A stretch of DNA of 64,000 nucleotides, taken from NCBI RefSeq assembly GCF_007655255.1, contig NZ_VMYE01000004.1, forward strand, positions 62,001 through 126,000, read 5' to 3'. A program made the translations under genes and the position numbers. The stretch comes from Extensimonas perlucida (lineage in GTDB: Bacteria; Pseudomonadota; Gammaproteobacteria; Burkholderiales; Burkholderiaceae_C). The notes beneath the pieces were generated by a model, which saw only the letters and a list, made by a program, of their open reading frames with translations, was not told where the DNA came from and did not search any database. The first letter of the stretch is position 1. The number at the start of each line of letters is the position of its first letter. Of this stretch, positions 46,335-55,947 are shown piece by piece.

Positions 46335-46757
46335 TCAGGCGCGCCCGATGATGGACGCCGTGGCCATGAGCTCCTCGAGCAGTGCGAGCGCCACCTTGCC
46401 CGACATTGCGTAGGGATCGAGCTCGGGCTTTTCGGAGTATTTGAGCAGGATGGAATGGTTGATCTTGGCAAGGTTGGCCTGCCCCATGGTCCAGCCGCCG
46501 AAGCGCCGCTCGCAGATTTCTTCGTAAGCCAGCAGCTCGATCTGGCGGTGGCGCGCATCGTGCAGGATGTGGCTGTAGAGCTTGTTGACCGCAGATCGGC
46601 CGCCCTCTATGGCCTGCAAGAAAATGCCGCCGCCATAGCACAGGATGCCCGTGATGCCGCTCGCGGGGTTGTGGCTGCGCGATTCGGCCAGGATCGCCTC
46701 GATGGCATCGGGGGAAGGATCGACCGCGCGGCTCGCGTACACCAGGCGCACCAGCAT
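46335..46757 (-). CDS. BLUF-domain blue-light photoreceptor
   Basis: A 140-residue stand-alone BLUF protein binding FAD. The key residues are all present: Tyr7 (LVYAS), Asn30, Gln48 (IFLQAIEG), and Trp89/Met91 (FGGWTMG). About 45 C-terminal residues follow the BLUF core and may form the output helices; there is no enzymatic domain. Its start is 2 bp after the folE stop, so light sensing and GTP cyclohydrolase are encoded on one transcript. The output partner is unknown. Confidence 0.9.
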   Translation of the reverse strand: MLVRLVYASRAVDPSPDAIEAILAESRSHNPASGITGILCYGGGIFLQAIEGGRSAVNKLYSHILHDARHRQIELLAYEEICERRFGGWTMGQANLAKINHSILLKYSEKPELDPYAMSGKVALALLEELMATASIIGRA

Positions 46758-46759
46758 GT

Positions 46760-47491
46760 TCAGCTCCTGCCAGGGATGAGCGAGAGAAACTCACGGCGCA
46801 GGTTCGCATCTTTGAGGAACACGCCGCGCATGACGGAGTTGAGCATCTTGCTGTCCGTCTCGCGCACGCCGCGCCAGGACATGCAAAAGTGGCTCGCCTC
46901 CATGACGATGGCCAAGCCGTCGGGCTGGGTTTTTTCGATGATGAGGTCGGCAAGCTGCACCACGGCTTCTTCCTGGATCTGCGGGCGGCCCATGACCCAA
47001 TCGACCAAACGCGCGTATTTCGACAGGCCGATGACGTTGGTGTGCTCGTTGGGCAGGATGCCGATCCAGATTTTGCCGATCACCGGGCACAGGTGGTGGC
47101 TGCAAGCGCTGCGCACGGTGAGCGGGCCGACGATCATGAGCTCGTTGAGGTGCTCGGCGTTGGGAAATTCGGTGAGCGCTGGTTGCGACGCGTAGCGGCC
47201 CTTGAACACCTCATTGAGGTACATTTTGGCGACGCGGCGCGCGGTATCGCGCGTGTTGTGATCGCCGTCGGTGTCTATGACCAGGCTGTCTAGCACACCC
47301 TGCATCTTGAGTTCGACTTCATCGAGCAGTTTTTCGAGCTCGCCGGGTTCGATGAATTCGGCGATGTTGTCGTTGGCATGGAAACGCTTGCGCGCTGCAA
47401 GGAGGCGCTCGCGGATCTTGACAGAAACAGGCGTACCTTCGTCTTCGGTTGGCGGCGGCGATGTCATGGTGGCGGCGAGGGGTCTGAGCAT
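46760..47491 (-). CDS. folE: GTP cyclohydrolase I
   Basis: A 243-residue GTP cyclohydrolase I converting GTP to dihydroneopterin triphosphate for folate. The zinc and catalytic motifs SACSHHLCP and ASHFCMSWRGVRETDSKM are intact. The N-terminus is about 40 residues longer than E. coli FolE; an ATG at codon 9 is an alternative start. Together with nudB at 49698, two early folate enzymes lie within 3 kb. The bicistron with BLUF is notable. Confidence 0.94.
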   Translation of the reverse strand: MLRPLAATMTSPPPTEDEGTPVSVKIRERLLAARKRFHANDNIAEFIEPGELEKLLDEVELKMQGVLDSLVIDTDGDHNTRDTARRVAKMYLNEVFKGRYASQPALTEFPNAEHLNELMIVGPLTVRSACSHHLCPVIGKIWIGILPNEHTNVIGLSKYARLVDWVMGRPQIQEEAVVQLADLIIEKTQPDGLAIVMEASHFCMSWRGVRETDSKMLNSVMRGVFLKDANLRREFLSLIPGRS

Positions 47492-47596
47492 GGCAGGGAT
47501 GTTAACAGTGATCGCAACCCCCTGATTACAAAGGTTTTTCGGCTCTCACGCATACCTAGTGGGCACAAACAGCTACTCAATAAATAGCAAGCAACG

Positions 47597-48817
47597 TCAA
47601 TAGCGCTTGCCCGTCACCCACAAGGCAAGGCGCATCAGGCCGTAGGCGAGCCAGTCGAGCACGCGCTCGCGCAAGGGCCTTTGCAGGTAGCGCGCAGGAT
47701 CGACCTGCTGCCCGGCGTGCTCCATGGCATGCACGAGGCGCGCGCGCAAATCGCTCGCAAACGTACCGTCCTCCACCACCACATTGGCCTCGCGCGCGAG
47801 CAGCAGGCTCAAGGGTTCGAGGTTGGACGAACCCACCGTGGCCCAGGGTTTGTCGCCCAGCGCGTCGATCACGGCCACCTTGGCGTGCAAAAAGCTCGGT
47901 GCATATTCATGGATTTCGACGCCGGCTTCGAGCAGCACGCCATAGACAGGCTTGGCCGCGTGGTACTGCATGAAGTATTCGTAGCGCCCCTGCAGCAGCA
48001 GACGCACGCGCACTCCGCGCCCCGCGGCGAGCACGAGCGCACGGCGCAGCTTGCGGCCCGGGATGAAGTAGGCGTTGGCGATGACGATCTCCTGCCGCGC
48101 CATGGCGATCGCGCGCAGGTAGTGTTGTTCGATGCGCCGGCGGTGGCGCAGGTTGTCGCGCAGCACCAGCGCGGCGCGCACGCCCGTGGCGCCGCGCTGG
48201 TGCAAGCGCGCCGCATGCCGCGCCGCGCTGGCCGCACGCAGCGCGCGCACAGCCTCGGGCAGGTCGCGTCGGCGCAGGTCGCGCACCGCTTCGAGGCGCC
48301 ACCAGAGCTGCTCCATCGCCTCGCTCGCCTGCGCGACTAAGCTGCCCGCGACCTCCACGGCGAAATCCAGCCGCGGCGCAGCGAGCGGCCCGTGGTTGGG
48401 GTCATGAAAATCGTCGAGGATGTTGATGCCGCCACAAAACAGCAGCCAGCCATCGACCACACAGAGCTTGCGGTGCAGGCGCCGCCAATGGCGCGGCGAG
48501 AGCAGGCCCAAGCGCCCCGGCGGCGCATAGACGCGCCACTGCACGCCCGCCTCTTTGAAGCGCCGCGCCCAATCGCGCGGCGGGCGGCCCGTGCCTACGC
48601 CATCGACCACCACATGCGTGCGCACGCCGCGGCGCGCCGCGCGCTCGAGCGCCTCGGCCACCGCGACTGCGCCGCCCGTGAAGTCGAAGATGTAGGTTTC
48701 GAGCTGGATGTCCGACAGCGCCGCGTCCATCGCCCGCACCAGCGCCGGAAACAGCTCTTGCGCACCTTGCAGCAGACGCAAGTGATGGTCTTTTGCAAAA
48801 GTGGCCGTGGGCGCCAT
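47597..48817 (-). CDS. clsB: cardiolipin synthase B-type phospholipase D enzyme
   Basis: A 406-residue PLD-superfamily protein with two HKD motifs: HRKLCVVDG near residue 114 and HAKVAVID near residue 310, each followed by the usual GGxN/GSSN segment. It lacks the N-terminal membrane helices of ClsA, as expected for ClsB/YbhO, which makes cardiolipin from phosphatidylglycerol. The adjacent EEP-family gene reproduces the E. coli ybhP-ybhO order. A 105-bp gap with no clear signal separates it from folE. Confidence 0.9.
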   Translation of the reverse strand: MAPTATFAKDHHLRLLQGAQELFPALVRAMDAALSDIQLETYIFDFTGGAVAVAEALERAARRGVRTHVVVDGVGTGRPPRDWARRFKEAGVQWRVYAPPGRLGLLSPRHWRRLHRKLCVVDGWLLFCGGINILDDFHDPNHGPLAAPRLDFAVEVAGSLVAQASEAMEQLWWRLEAVRDLRRRDLPEAVRALRAASAARHAARLHQRGATGVRAALVLRDNLRHRRRIEQHYLRAIAMARQEIVIANAYFIPGRKLRRALVLAAGRGVRVRLLLQGRYEYFMQYHAAKPVYGVLLEAGVEIHEYAPSFLHAKVAVIDALGDKPWATVGSSNLEPLSLLLAREANVVVEDGTFASDLRARLVHAMEHAGQQVDPARYLQRPLRERVLDWLAYGLMRLALWVTGKRY

Positions 48818-48823
48818 GGCTGC

Positions 48824-49585
48824 TCAGGGCGGATCGAGCCGGAATTCGGCGATCAGCGGCAGGTGGTCGGACATGCGCCACCAGAGGCGCCCGCGCGGCA
48901 CCAGCAGACCCAGCGGCTGCAGGCCGCGCGCGTAGATGTGGTCGAGCTGCACCAGCGGCAGGCGCGCGGGGTAGGTGTAGGCGCGCGGCGCGTCGAGCTC
49001 GGTGAGGCCGAACTCCGCGAGCATGTGCCTGGTCTGCACGCCCCAGTCGTTGAAGTCCCCCGCCACCACCAGCGGATCGCCCGCGGGCACCTCGCGCGCG
49101 ATGAATTCCTGTAGTTGCTGCGTCTGGCGGATGCGGCTGCCCGGAATCAACCCCAGGTGCACCACGATGGCGTGCAGGCGACGCCCATGCGCGTGCACCT
49201 CGACGTGCAAAAGCCCGCGCTGCTCGAACCTGTGGTCGGAAATGTCCTGGTGCTGGTGCCCCAGCACGGGCCAGCGCGAAAGCAGCGCGTTGCCATGCTC
49301 GCCGTGGCGCGTGATGGCGTTGGTGCGGTACACCGCGTGGTAGCCCTCGGGCGCGAGAAAATCGGCCTGCGGCAGTTCGGGCCAGTGTGGAAAATGCTGC
49401 GCATAGCGCCGATGCAGCTTGCGCACTTCCTGCAAAAAGACGAGGTCGGCGTCGAGTTGCTGCACCGCCTGCCCGAGGTTGTGGATTTCGAGCCGTCGCG
49501 CCGGCCCCAAGCCCTGCACGCCCTTGTGGATGTTGTAGGTGGCGACGCGCAGAATGCGGTCGCTGTCGTGGCTGTGTTTGTGCAT
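48824..49585 (-). CDS. endonuclease/exonuclease/phosphatase-family protein (YbhP-like)
   Basis: A 253-residue EEP-fold protein: VATYNIHKGVQ, VFLQEVRKLH (metal Glu), VVHLGL (catalytic His), AGDFNDW, LDHIYARGL and SDHLPLIAEF. It has no signal peptide. It lies 6 bp upstream of clsB as ybhP does in E. coli, so a role in lipid or membrane phosphodiester chemistry is more likely than DNA repair. Confidence 0.87.
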   Translation of the reverse strand: MHKHSHDSDRILRVATYNIHKGVQGLGPARRLEIHNLGQAVQQLDADLVFLQEVRKLHRRYAQHFPHWPELPQADFLAPEGYHAVYRTNAITRHGEHGNALLSRWPVLGHQHQDISDHRFEQRGLLHVEVHAHGRRLHAIVVHLGLIPGSRIRQTQQLQEFIAREVPAGDPLVVAGDFNDWGVQTRHMLAEFGLTELDAPRAYTYPARLPLVQLDHIYARGLQPLGLLVPRGRLWWRMSDHLPLIAEFRLDPP

Positions 49586-49605
49586 CGCTGCCCGTAATTT
49601 TGGAA

Positions 49606-49656
49606 TTTATCTATCAAAAAATGAGCTGCTTGCGCTTGTTGAATGAGCGCTTGATG
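49606..49656. repeat. interspersed Comamonadaceae-type repeat, copy D
   Basis: The sequence ATCAAAAAATGAGCTGCTT, GCGCTT, a short spacer, GAGCGCTTGATGG matches the repeat family. It lies in the 112-bp gap between the EEP-family gene start and the nudB stop, so it sits in the nudB-to-EEP intergenic mRNA. Confidence 0.6.
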
Positions 49657-49697
49657 GCGATTCGGCGACGGTATTTTTACTATGCAACATATAGCAA

Positions 49698-50183
49698 TCA
49701 CGACGACTGGCCGACAAAGCGCGGAAGCATCAGGATCGCTTCGGCGTTCGACGGCGAAAAGCAGCGCTCGGCGGCCTCGCGCCAGGGCAACCATGCAAAT
49801 GCGGTGTGCTCACGCGGATTCAATACCACAGGCGTGCCTTCGGGCACCTGCAGGCTGAAGAGGTGCTCGGTGTTGCGCCACACGCCGGGCGCATAGCGGT
49901 GCTGCCATTGCGGATAGATCGCATAGACATTCTCGAGCTGCCAGTCGCGCAGCACACAGCCGGGCGCGAGCGCATCGATGCCCGTTTCCTCGCGCACCTC
50001 GCGCACGGCAGTGTCGTAAAAGCTCTCGTGCGGATGGTCTTTGCTGCCCGTGACCGACTGCCAGAACAGCTCGGCGTCGGCACGCCGCAGCAAGAGCACC
50101 TCGAGCGCCGGCGTGTGGATGACCACGAGCACGGACTCCGGGATTTTGTAGGCGCGGGGTTCAGACACCACTGAGTACGGCAT
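49698..50183 (-). CDS. nudB: dihydroneopterin triphosphate diphosphatase NudB
   Basis: A 161-residue NUDIX hydrolase that removes pyrophosphate from dihydroneopterin triphosphate, the step after FolE. The NUDIX box begins GSKDHPHESFYDTAVREVREETG, and AYKIPESVLVVIHT at the N-terminus is typical of NudB. The ATG at 50183 overlaps the toxin gene by 23 bp; GTG codons at 50171 and 50168 are good alternatives and nearer the usual family start. Confidence 0.88.
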   Translation of the reverse strand: MPYSVVSEPRAYKIPESVLVVIHTPALEVLLLRRADAELFWQSVTGSKDHPHESFYDTAVREVREETGIDALAPGCVLRDWQLENVYAIYPQWQHRYAPGVWRNTEHLFSLQVPEGTPVVLNPREHTAFAWLPWREAAERCFSPSNAEAILMLPRFVGQSS

Positions 50184-50478
50184 CCATTGCGGCGCTTACC
50201 GCACTGGCGCTGTGCGGCAGCGAAACCACGGGATTGCGCAGCAGTCGTGCCGAGACAGGCGCCGCCAGATGCGGCATCAAAATCAAGGCTTCACCCTCGA
50301 CTTCGAGCACTGGGCACAGATTGGTCGGCAACTTTGCCAGCCCAGCACCCACACGCGACAAAGGCATCACCAAGCGCGTCGGCAGGCTGTCGATCAAGCC
50401 GCTTTGCACATCCAGCACGAAAGGCACCGACGGGCGCGAGGCCGGATTGGGATTCACATAGACATCGAACTGCGCCAT
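50161..50478 (-). CDS. CcdB-family toxin
   Basis: A 105-residue CcdB-like toxin: MAQFDVYVNPNPASR at the N-terminus, and the central FVLDVQSGLIDSLPTRLVMPL with the conserved strand pattern. The C-terminal residues SAVSAAMDAVLSGV stand in for the gyrase-contacting W-G-I ending of F-plasmid CcdB; the Trp is absent. It is predicted to poison DNA gyrase, with that caveat. The upstream antitoxin gene is 14 bp away and the 3' end overlaps nudB. Confidence 0.85.
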   Translation of the reverse strand: MAQFDVYVNPNPASRPSVPFVLDVQSGLIDSLPTRLVMPLSRVGAGLAKLPTNLCPVLEVEGEALILMPHLAAPVSARLLRNPVVSLPHSASAVSAAMDAVLSGV

Positions 50479-50492
50479 GCTCAAGCCCGGAC

Positions 50493-50774
50493 TCAGGCCT
50501 GGTCTTGCCAGGCGACGAAGCCCTCGCACCAGAGCCCATGCTCCTCGAAATGCCGGTTCTGCGCGGCAATCCACTCTTTATAAGTTTCGTTGAACTCCTG
50601 GCGCCGCTGCGCCAAAGATTTGGGCGGCGCCGCTGCCCTGAGCGCTTCGAACTGCTCGACCGAGAGAATGACCGAATCGACGCGCCCGCCCTTTTCCACG
50701 AACACCGGCGCGCGCTTGGCCTGGGCGCAAATCTGGCCAAACCGGTTCTTGGCTTCGGTGGCGGTGACGTGCAT
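50493..50774 (-). CDS. antitoxin with Phd/YefM-like N-terminus and CcdA-like C-terminus
   Basis: A 93-residue protein. Residues 1-50 (VTATEAKNRFGQICAQAKRAPVFVEKGGR) match the Phd/YefM DNA-binding fold. The last 30 residues (YKEWIAAQNRHFEEHGLWCEGF) resemble the CcdA C-terminus that wraps CcdB (W-x-x-x-N...E-x-x-G). It would repress its own operon and neutralise the CcdB-like toxin. The ATG at 50774 after CAGGAGATCACC is preferred over a longer frame from 50852. Confidence 0.83.
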   Translation of the reverse strand: MHVTATEAKNRFGQICAQAKRAPVFVEKGGRVDSVILSVEQFEALRAAAPPKSLAQRRQEFNETYKEWIAAQNRHFEEHGLWCEGFVAWQDQA

Positions 50775-50848
50775 GGTGATCTCCTGCGGGTGAATGGCCA
50801 TTTTAGCCATTCGCTCCGAATTACCCATGCAGCAGCCGCGCGAGGCGC

Positions 50849-52651
50849 TCAAGCCGCCTTGGGCGCCTCGACGTTGCGCAAGCGGATATGCAGCTCGCGC
50901 AGCTGCTTTTCATCGACGGGCGACGGTGCGTGGGTCAGCAGACACTGGGCGCGCTGGGTCTTGGGGAAGGCGATCACGTCGCGGATCGACTCGGCGCCGG
51001 TCATCAGCGTGATCATGCGGTCGAGACCGAAGGCCAGGCCACCGTGCGGCGGCGCGCCGTACTGCAGCGCGTCGAGCAGGAAGCCGAACTTGAGCTGCGC
51101 CTCTGCTGGCGAAATTTTGAGCGCATCGAACACCTTTTGCTGCACGTCGGCGCGGTGGATACGCACCGAACCGCCGCCGAGCTCCCAACCGTTGAGCACC
51201 ATGTCGTAGGCCTTGGAGAGGCATTTTTCGGGCGCGCTTACCATCCAGTCCTCGTGCCCGTCCTTGGGCGCCGTGAACGGGTGGTGCACGGCGTTCCAGC
51301 GCTGCTCGTCCTCGTCGAATTCGAACATCGGAAAGTCCACCACCCACAGCGGCGCCCAGCGGTCTTCGAACAGGCCGTTCTTCTTGCCGAACTCGCTGTG
51401 GCCGATCTTGATGCGCAGCGCACCGATGGCGTCGTTGACCACCTTTTCCTTGTCGGCGCCGAAGAAAATCAGGTCGCCGTCCTGCGCCCCACTGCGCGCA
51501 AGGATGGCATCGAGCGCCGCATCGTGCAGGTTCTTGACGATGGGCGACTGCAGGCCCTCGCGCCCCTTGGCAAGCTCGTTGACCTTGATCCAGGCCAAGC
51601 CCTTGGCGCCGTAGATTTTGACGAACTCGGTGTAGCCGTCGATCTCGCTGCGGCTGATCTCGGCGCCGCCAGGAACGCGCAGGGCCACCACGCGGCCGCC
51701 GGCCATGTTCGCCGCGGCGCTGAAGACCTTGAAATCGACTTCTTTCATCACGTCGGTGAGTTCGGTGAACTCGAGCAACACGCGCAGATCGGGCTTGTCC
51801 GAGCCAAAGCGCCGCGCCGCCTCCTGGTAGCTCATGACCGGGAAGCTCCCCAGATCGACGCCCAATGTGTTCTGGAACACGCTGCGCACCATGTGCTCGA
51901 ACAGCGCGCGGATGTCCTGCTCGTCCATGAACGAGGTCTCGATGTCGATCTGCGTGAATTCAGGCTGGCGGTCGGCGCGCAGGTCTTCGTCGCGAAAGCA
52001 CTTGGTGATCTGGTAATAACGGTCAAAACCCGCGACCATCAGCAACTGCTTGAAGAGCTGCGGCGACTGCGGCAGCGCGAAGAACATGCCCGGATGCACG
52101 CGGCTGGGCACGAGGTAGTCGCGCGCGCCTTCGGGCGTGCTCTTGGTCAGCATGGGCGTTTCGATGTCCACGAAGCCGTTCGCGTCGAGGAACTTGCGCA
52201 CCTCCATCGCGACGCGGTAGCGCAGCATCAGGTTGTGCTGCATGTAGGGGCGGCGCAGGTCGAGCACGCGGTGCGTGAGGCGCGTGGTCTCGGAGAGGTT
52301 TTCCTCGTCGAGCTGGAACGGCGGCGTGACCGAGGGGTTGAGCACTTTGAGCTCGTGGCACAGCACCTCGATCTGGCCGCTCTTGAGCTTGTCGTTCGTG
52401 GTGCCGGCCGGGCGCGCGCGCACCAGGCCCGTGATTTGCACGCAATACTCGTTGCGCACTTCCTCGGCCGTGTGGAACATCTCGGGGCGATCGGGGTCGC
52501 ATACCACCTGCACCGTGCCTTCGCGGTCGCGCAGGTCGATGAAGATCACGCCGCCATGGTCACGGCGGCGGTTCACCCAGCCGCACAGGGTGACAGTTTG
52601 GCCCAGCAGGGCTTCGGTCACGAGACCGCAATAATGGGAACGCATGGCCAT
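50849..52651 (-). CDS. aspS: aspartyl-tRNA synthetase
   Basis: A 600-residue bacterial-type class II synthetase: an OB-fold anticodon domain ([11 protein letters not shown]...[23 protein letters not shown]), class II motif 2 ([19 protein letters not shown]), a GAD insertion domain, and motif 3 ([15 protein letters not shown]). Whether it is discriminating or also charges tRNA-Asn cannot be told here. The ATG at 52645 (two codons later) is an equally good start. Confidence 0.96.
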   Translation of the reverse strand: MAMRSHYCGLVTEALLGQTVTLCGWVNRRRDHGGVIFIDLRDREGTVQVVCDPDRPEMFHTAEEVRNEYCVQITGLVRARPAGTTNDKLKSGQIEVLCHELKVLNPSVTPPFQLDEENLSETTRLTHRVLDLRRPYMQHNLMLRYRVAMEVRKFLDANGFVDIETPMLTKSTPEGARDYLVPSRVHPGMFFALPQSPQLFKQLLMVAGFDRYYQITKCFRDEDLRADRQPEFTQIDIETSFMDEQDIRALFEHMVRSVFQNTLGVDLGSFPVMSYQEAARRFGSDKPDLRVLLEFTELTDVMKEVDFKVFSAAANMAGGRVVALRVPGGAEISRSEIDGYTEFVKIYGAKGLAWIKVNELAKGREGLQSPIVKNLHDAALDAILARSGAQDGDLIFFGADKEKVVNDAIGALRIKIGHSEFGKKNGLFEDRWAPLWVVDFPMFEFDEDEQRWNAVHHPFTAPKDGHEDWMVSAPEKCLSKAYDMVLNGWELGGGSVRIHRADVQQKVFDALKISPAEAQLKFGFLLDALQYGAPPHGGLAFGLDRMITLMTGAESIRDVIAFPKTQRAQCLLTHAPSPVDEKQLRELHIRLRNVEAPKAA

Positions 52652-52709
52652 GACAAAACTTCCGGCGCCGCAGCGGGCGCATTAAAGACATCGGGAAAAG
52701 GAAAACGGA

Positions 52710-53333
52710 TCAGTGGGGCGCTTCGAGCGCAGGATCGGTCGGCGGCGCGACCACGCCCATGGAGATGATGTATTTGAGCGCCACGTCTATGCTCATGTCG
52801 AGCTCGATGCACTCGCTCTTGCGCACCATCACGAAGTAGCCGCCCGTGGGGTTGGGCGTGGTGGGCACATAAACGCTCACATACTCGTCACGCAGATAGG
52901 CCGCCACCTCGCCGCTGGGCGCACCGGTGATGAAAGCCAGCGTCCACACGCCTTCGCGCGGCCACTGCACCAGCGCCGCGGTGCGAAAGGCGTTGCCGCT
53001 TTCGGAAAACACCGTGTCCGACACCTGCTTGACGCTCGAATAGATGGAGCGCACGACGGGGATGCGGCTCACGATGGCGTCGCCCCATTGCACCAGCTTG
53101 CGCCCGGCGAAATTGCTCGTCGCGGCGCCGACGAGCAGCAGAATCAGCAGCGTGAGCAGCACACCGAAGCCCGGAATGTGCAGACCGATCAGCCGGTCGG
53201 GCTGCCAGGTCTCGGGCAGGATCAGCAAGGTCTGGTCGAGCGTGCCTACGATCCAGTGCAGCACGGCCAGCGTAATCGCGGCCGGCACGATGACCAGCAG
53301 GCCGGTCAAAAACCATTTGCGCAAGGCAGCCAT
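52710..53333 (-). CDS. DUF502 membrane protein
   Basis: A 207-residue DUF502 protein with two N-terminal membrane helices (about residues 8-28 and 58-72) followed by a conserved soluble part (RIPVVRSIYSSVKQVSDTVF; FITGAPSGEV; VYVPTTPNPTGGYFVMV). The function is unknown; homologues next to aspS and the FmdB gene are common in Burkholderiales. It lies 58 bp upstream of aspS and is probably co-transcribed. Confidence 0.9.
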   Translation of the reverse strand: MAALRKWFLTGLLVIVPAAITLAVLHWIVGTLDQTLLILPETWQPDRLIGLHIPGFGVLLTLLILLLVGAATSNFAGRKLVQWGDAIVSRIPVVRSIYSSVKQVSDTVFSESGNAFRTAALVQWPREGVWTLAFITGAPSGEVAAYLRDEYVSVYVPTTPNPTGGYFVMVRKSECIELDMSIDVALKYIISMGVVAPPTDPALEAPH

Positions 53334-53343
53334 GCGCGGGTCT

Positions 53344-53676
53344 TCAGGCTTGCGGCGCGGCAGCGGCGGGTGCAGTGCAGCCTGCGCAGGCTGCCCCGGC
53401 AGAAGCACCGTCTTTGCCAGACTCGGCAGTCGCGCAGGCCGCGCCCTCTGCCGCGGGTTCGCTCGCCGGCGCAGATTTGCCCGCGCCCTTGCCGCTGTCA
53501 CGGAAGTCGGTCGCGTACCAGCCCGAGCCCTTGAGCTGAAAGCCCGCCGCCGTCACCTGCTTGGTGAGAGTAGCCGCGCCGCATTCCGGGCACACGGTGA
53601 GCGGCGCATCGGAGATTTTTTGCAGCACGTCCTTGGTATGGCCACAAGTGCCGCATTTGTAGGCGTAGATAGGCAT
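53344..53676 (-). CDS. FmdB-family zinc-ribbon protein
   Basis: A 110-residue protein: an N-terminal zinc ribbon MPIYAYKCGTCGHTKDVLQKI...CPECG, then WYATDF, then a low-complexity Ala/Gly/Ser tail with two extra CxxC-like cysteines (ACAGC). The family is regarded as putative regulatory; its function is unknown. The start at 53676 matches the invariant MPIYxYxC. It lies 10 bp upstream of the DUF502 gene. Confidence 0.9.
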   Translation of the reverse strand: MPIYAYKCGTCGHTKDVLQKISDAPLTVCPECGAATLTKQVTAAGFQLKGSGWYATDFRDSGKGAGKSAPASEPAAEGAACATAESGKDGASAGAACAGCTAPAAAAPQA

Positions 53677-53768
53677 AGCGTTGTTGGAGGAAGTGGAATG
53701 CAAAACTCCCAATTATAGGCAGGGGTGCTTTTTGCAATATCCGTGCGATGCCAGCCGCCGCACGCGGC

Positions 53769-55334
53769 TCAAAACAGGCGCATCCGCACCAGCCACTGCA
53801 TCAGCAGCAGCCCCAGCACGAAACCGAGCCCGCCGTAGATCAGGCTTTGCAGCAGGCGGTTCGTGCGCTTTTGCGCTTCGAGCAGTTCGCGCACCAAGGG
53901 CGTCGGCTCGGTGCGGCGCTGGCGCAAGTATTGGTGCAGCAGCAGCGGCAGCTCGGGCAGCAGCTGCGCGTAGTGCGGCGCTTGCGCGCGCAGCTCGCGC
54001 CACAGGCGCTGCGGGCCCATTTGCTCGAGCATCCATTTTTCGAGGAAAGGCTTGGCCGTGCTCCACAAGTCGAGGTCGGGGTCAAGCTGGCGCCCCAGGC
54101 CCTCGATGTTGAGCAGGGTTTTTTGCAGCAGCACGAGCTGCGGCTGGATTTCGACGTTGAAGCGCCGCGAGGTCTGAAACAGGCGCATCAGCACCATGCC
54201 GAGCGAGATTTCCTTGAGCGGGCGGTCGAAATACGGCTCGCACACGGTGCGGATCGCCGCCTCGAGCTCGTTCACGCGCGTCTCGGGCGGCACCCAGCCG
54301 CTTTCGATGTGCAGCTCGGCCACGCGCTTGTAGTCGCGCCGGAAAAAGGCTGTGAAGTTCTGCGCGAGGTATTCCTTGTCGAATTCGGTGAGCGTGCCGA
54401 CGATGCCGAAGTCGAGCGAGATGTAGCGCCCAAAGCTCGCCGGATCGAGGCTGACCTGGATGTTGCCGGGGTGCATGTCGGCGTGAAAAAAGCCGTCGCG
54501 AAACACCTGCGTGAAGAAAATCGTCACGCCGTCGCGCGCCAATTTGGGGATGTCCACGCCCGCCGCGCGCAGGCGTTCGACCTGGCTGATGGGCACGCCA
54601 TGCATGCGCTGCATCACCATCACCTCGGGGTGGCAGTAGTCCCAGACAATCTCGGGGATCAGCACCAAATCGAGCCCGGCCATGTTGCGCCGCAGCTGCG
54701 CGGCGTTGGCGGCCTCGCGCACGAGGTCGAGCTCGTCGTGCAGGTAGTTGTCGAACTCGGCCACCACCTCGCGCGGCTTGAGGCGCCGGCCGTCGGCCGA
54801 CAGGCGCTCGACCCAGCCAGCCATCATGCGCATGAGGCTCAGGTCTTTTTCGATCACCGGCAGCATGCCGGGACGCAGCACCTTCACAGCCACCTCGCGC
54901 TGCTGGCCGGTGCGGTCGCGCAACGTGGCAAAGTGCACCTGCGCGATCGAGGCGCTGGCCACGGGAACGCGCTCGAACTGCTCAAACACCTCGGCGATGG
55001 GGCGGCGGAACGCGCGCTCTATGGTCGCCACGGCGACGTCGGCGTCGAACGGCGGTACGCGATCCTGCAAGAGCGCGAGCTCGTCGGCGATGTCGGGCGG
55101 CAGCAGGTCGCGCCGCGTCGAGAGCACCTGGCCGAACTTGACGAAGATCGGCCCCAGCTGTTCGAGCGCTTCGCGCAGGCGCTGGCCGCGCGGCCTGTCC
55201 AGCTGCCGCCCCAGCGTCAACGCCCGCGCGAGCCCGCGCAACCAGGGCTTTTGCAGACCATCGAGCAACAGCTGGTCGAGGCCATGGCGCCATACCACCC
55301 AGACGATGGTCGCGCCGCGCGCCCAGTGTTTCAT
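53769..55334 (-). CDS. ubiB: ubiquinone biosynthesis kinase-like protein UbiB
   Basis: A 521-residue UbiB/ABC1-family atypical kinase, needed for ubiquinone synthesis, probably for extracting lipid intermediates. The family KxGQ motif region ([18 protein letters not shown]), the Ala-rich loop ([11 protein letters not shown]), the catalytic-type HADMHPGNI and LDFGIVG are present. Two C-terminal membrane helices (residues ~495-520) anchor it. The start overlaps the ubiJ stop. Confidence 0.95.
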   Translation of the reverse strand: MKHWARGATIVWVVWRHGLDQLLLDGLQKPWLRGLARALTLGRQLDRPRGQRLREALEQLGPIFVKFGQVLSTRRDLLPPDIADELALLQDRVPPFDADVAVATIERAFRRPIAEVFEQFERVPVASASIAQVHFATLRDRTGQQREVAVKVLRPGMLPVIEKDLSLMRMMAGWVERLSADGRRLKPREVVAEFDNYLHDELDLVREAANAAQLRRNMAGLDLVLIPEIVWDYCHPEVMVMQRMHGVPISQVERLRAAGVDIPKLARDGVTIFFTQVFRDGFFHADMHPGNIQVSLDPASFGRYISLDFGIVGTLTEFDKEYLAQNFTAFFRRDYKRVAELHIESGWVPPETRVNELEAAIRTVCEPYFDRPLKEISLGMVLMRLFQTSRRFNVEIQPQLVLLQKTLLNIEGLGRQLDPDLDLWSTAKPFLEKWMLEQMGPQRLWRELRAQAPHYAQLLPELPLLLHQYLRQRRTEPTPLVRELLEAQKRTNRLLQSLIYGGLGFVLGLLLMQWLVRMRLF

Positions 55335-55885
55335 GGGTTGGTGGGCGAAGAAACGGCCGCCGGCGCGCTGCGCGCCGCGGCAAACTGGCGCAGCGCCTGC
55401 GCCGCGCGGCGCGCGACATCGCCCACGACATGCGCGGGCGCGTCGCCGATGAAGCGTGCGAGGTCTTCTTCGAGGTCCCAGCGCACGTGATCGACGAGCC
55501 AGTTGATCTCCGCCGCGAGCTGCACGTCACCCTCTATGCGCAGCGGCGGCTTGTCGCCGCGCAGCGCCGTCTGCGCGAGCACGAGCGGCGAGGGCTCGGT
55601 GATTTCCAGGTGCAAATCGGGCTCGGCCTGCGCGGGTGCGAGGTCGAGCAGCCCTGCGGGCGTGACGCCGAGCGCGAGCACATACGCACGCCAGCGCAGC
55701 TGCGCCACGCGCCCGCGCTGGCGCACGAGGCGCTCCATGGCCTCGGGCTCCTGCATGAGCACGTGGTTGAGCAGCAGCACCACGCGGTGCTGCACCTCAT
55801 GCACGAACCACTGCGGCGCCTGTGGGCCGGCGGCGAAACGCTCGAACAAACCATCGAGCACAGAAGATGGAGAAGGTATTGCCAT
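55331..55885 (-). CDS. ubiJ: ubiquinone biosynthesis accessory factor UbiJ
   Basis: A 184-residue SCP2-like protein. The C-terminal region [41 protein letters not shown] is the UbiJ signature. UbiJ with UbiK organises the soluble Ubi complex and binds lipid intermediates. It is placed as in E. coli between ubiE and ubiB, with one extra gene (Tim44-domain) inserted here. Confidence 0.9.
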   Translation of the reverse strand: MAIPSPSSVLDGLFERFAAGPQAPQWFVHEVQHRVVLLLNHVLMQEPEAMERLVRQRGRVAQLRWRAYVLALGVTPAGLLDLAPAQAEPDLHLEITEPSPLVLAQTALRGDKPPLRIEGDVQLAAEINWLVDHVRWDLEEDLARFIGDAPAHVVGDVARRAAQALRQFAAARSAPAAVSSPTNP

Positions 55886-55947
55886 GGCTGGCGATTATGG
55901 CTGCGCCGCCGCGCACAAGCGCTACAGCAGGCGCATAGCGGCAAGAA

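Noticed and set aside
47540-47600. Another copy of the interspersed repeat after clsB
   Set aside because: AGCTACTCAATAAATAGC and AGCGCTT occur, but order and spacing do not match the other copies, and part is the clsB coding end.
50149-50183. Frameshift at the nudB/toxin overlap
   Set aside because: Both frames are intact; alternative GTG starts in nudB explain the overlap.
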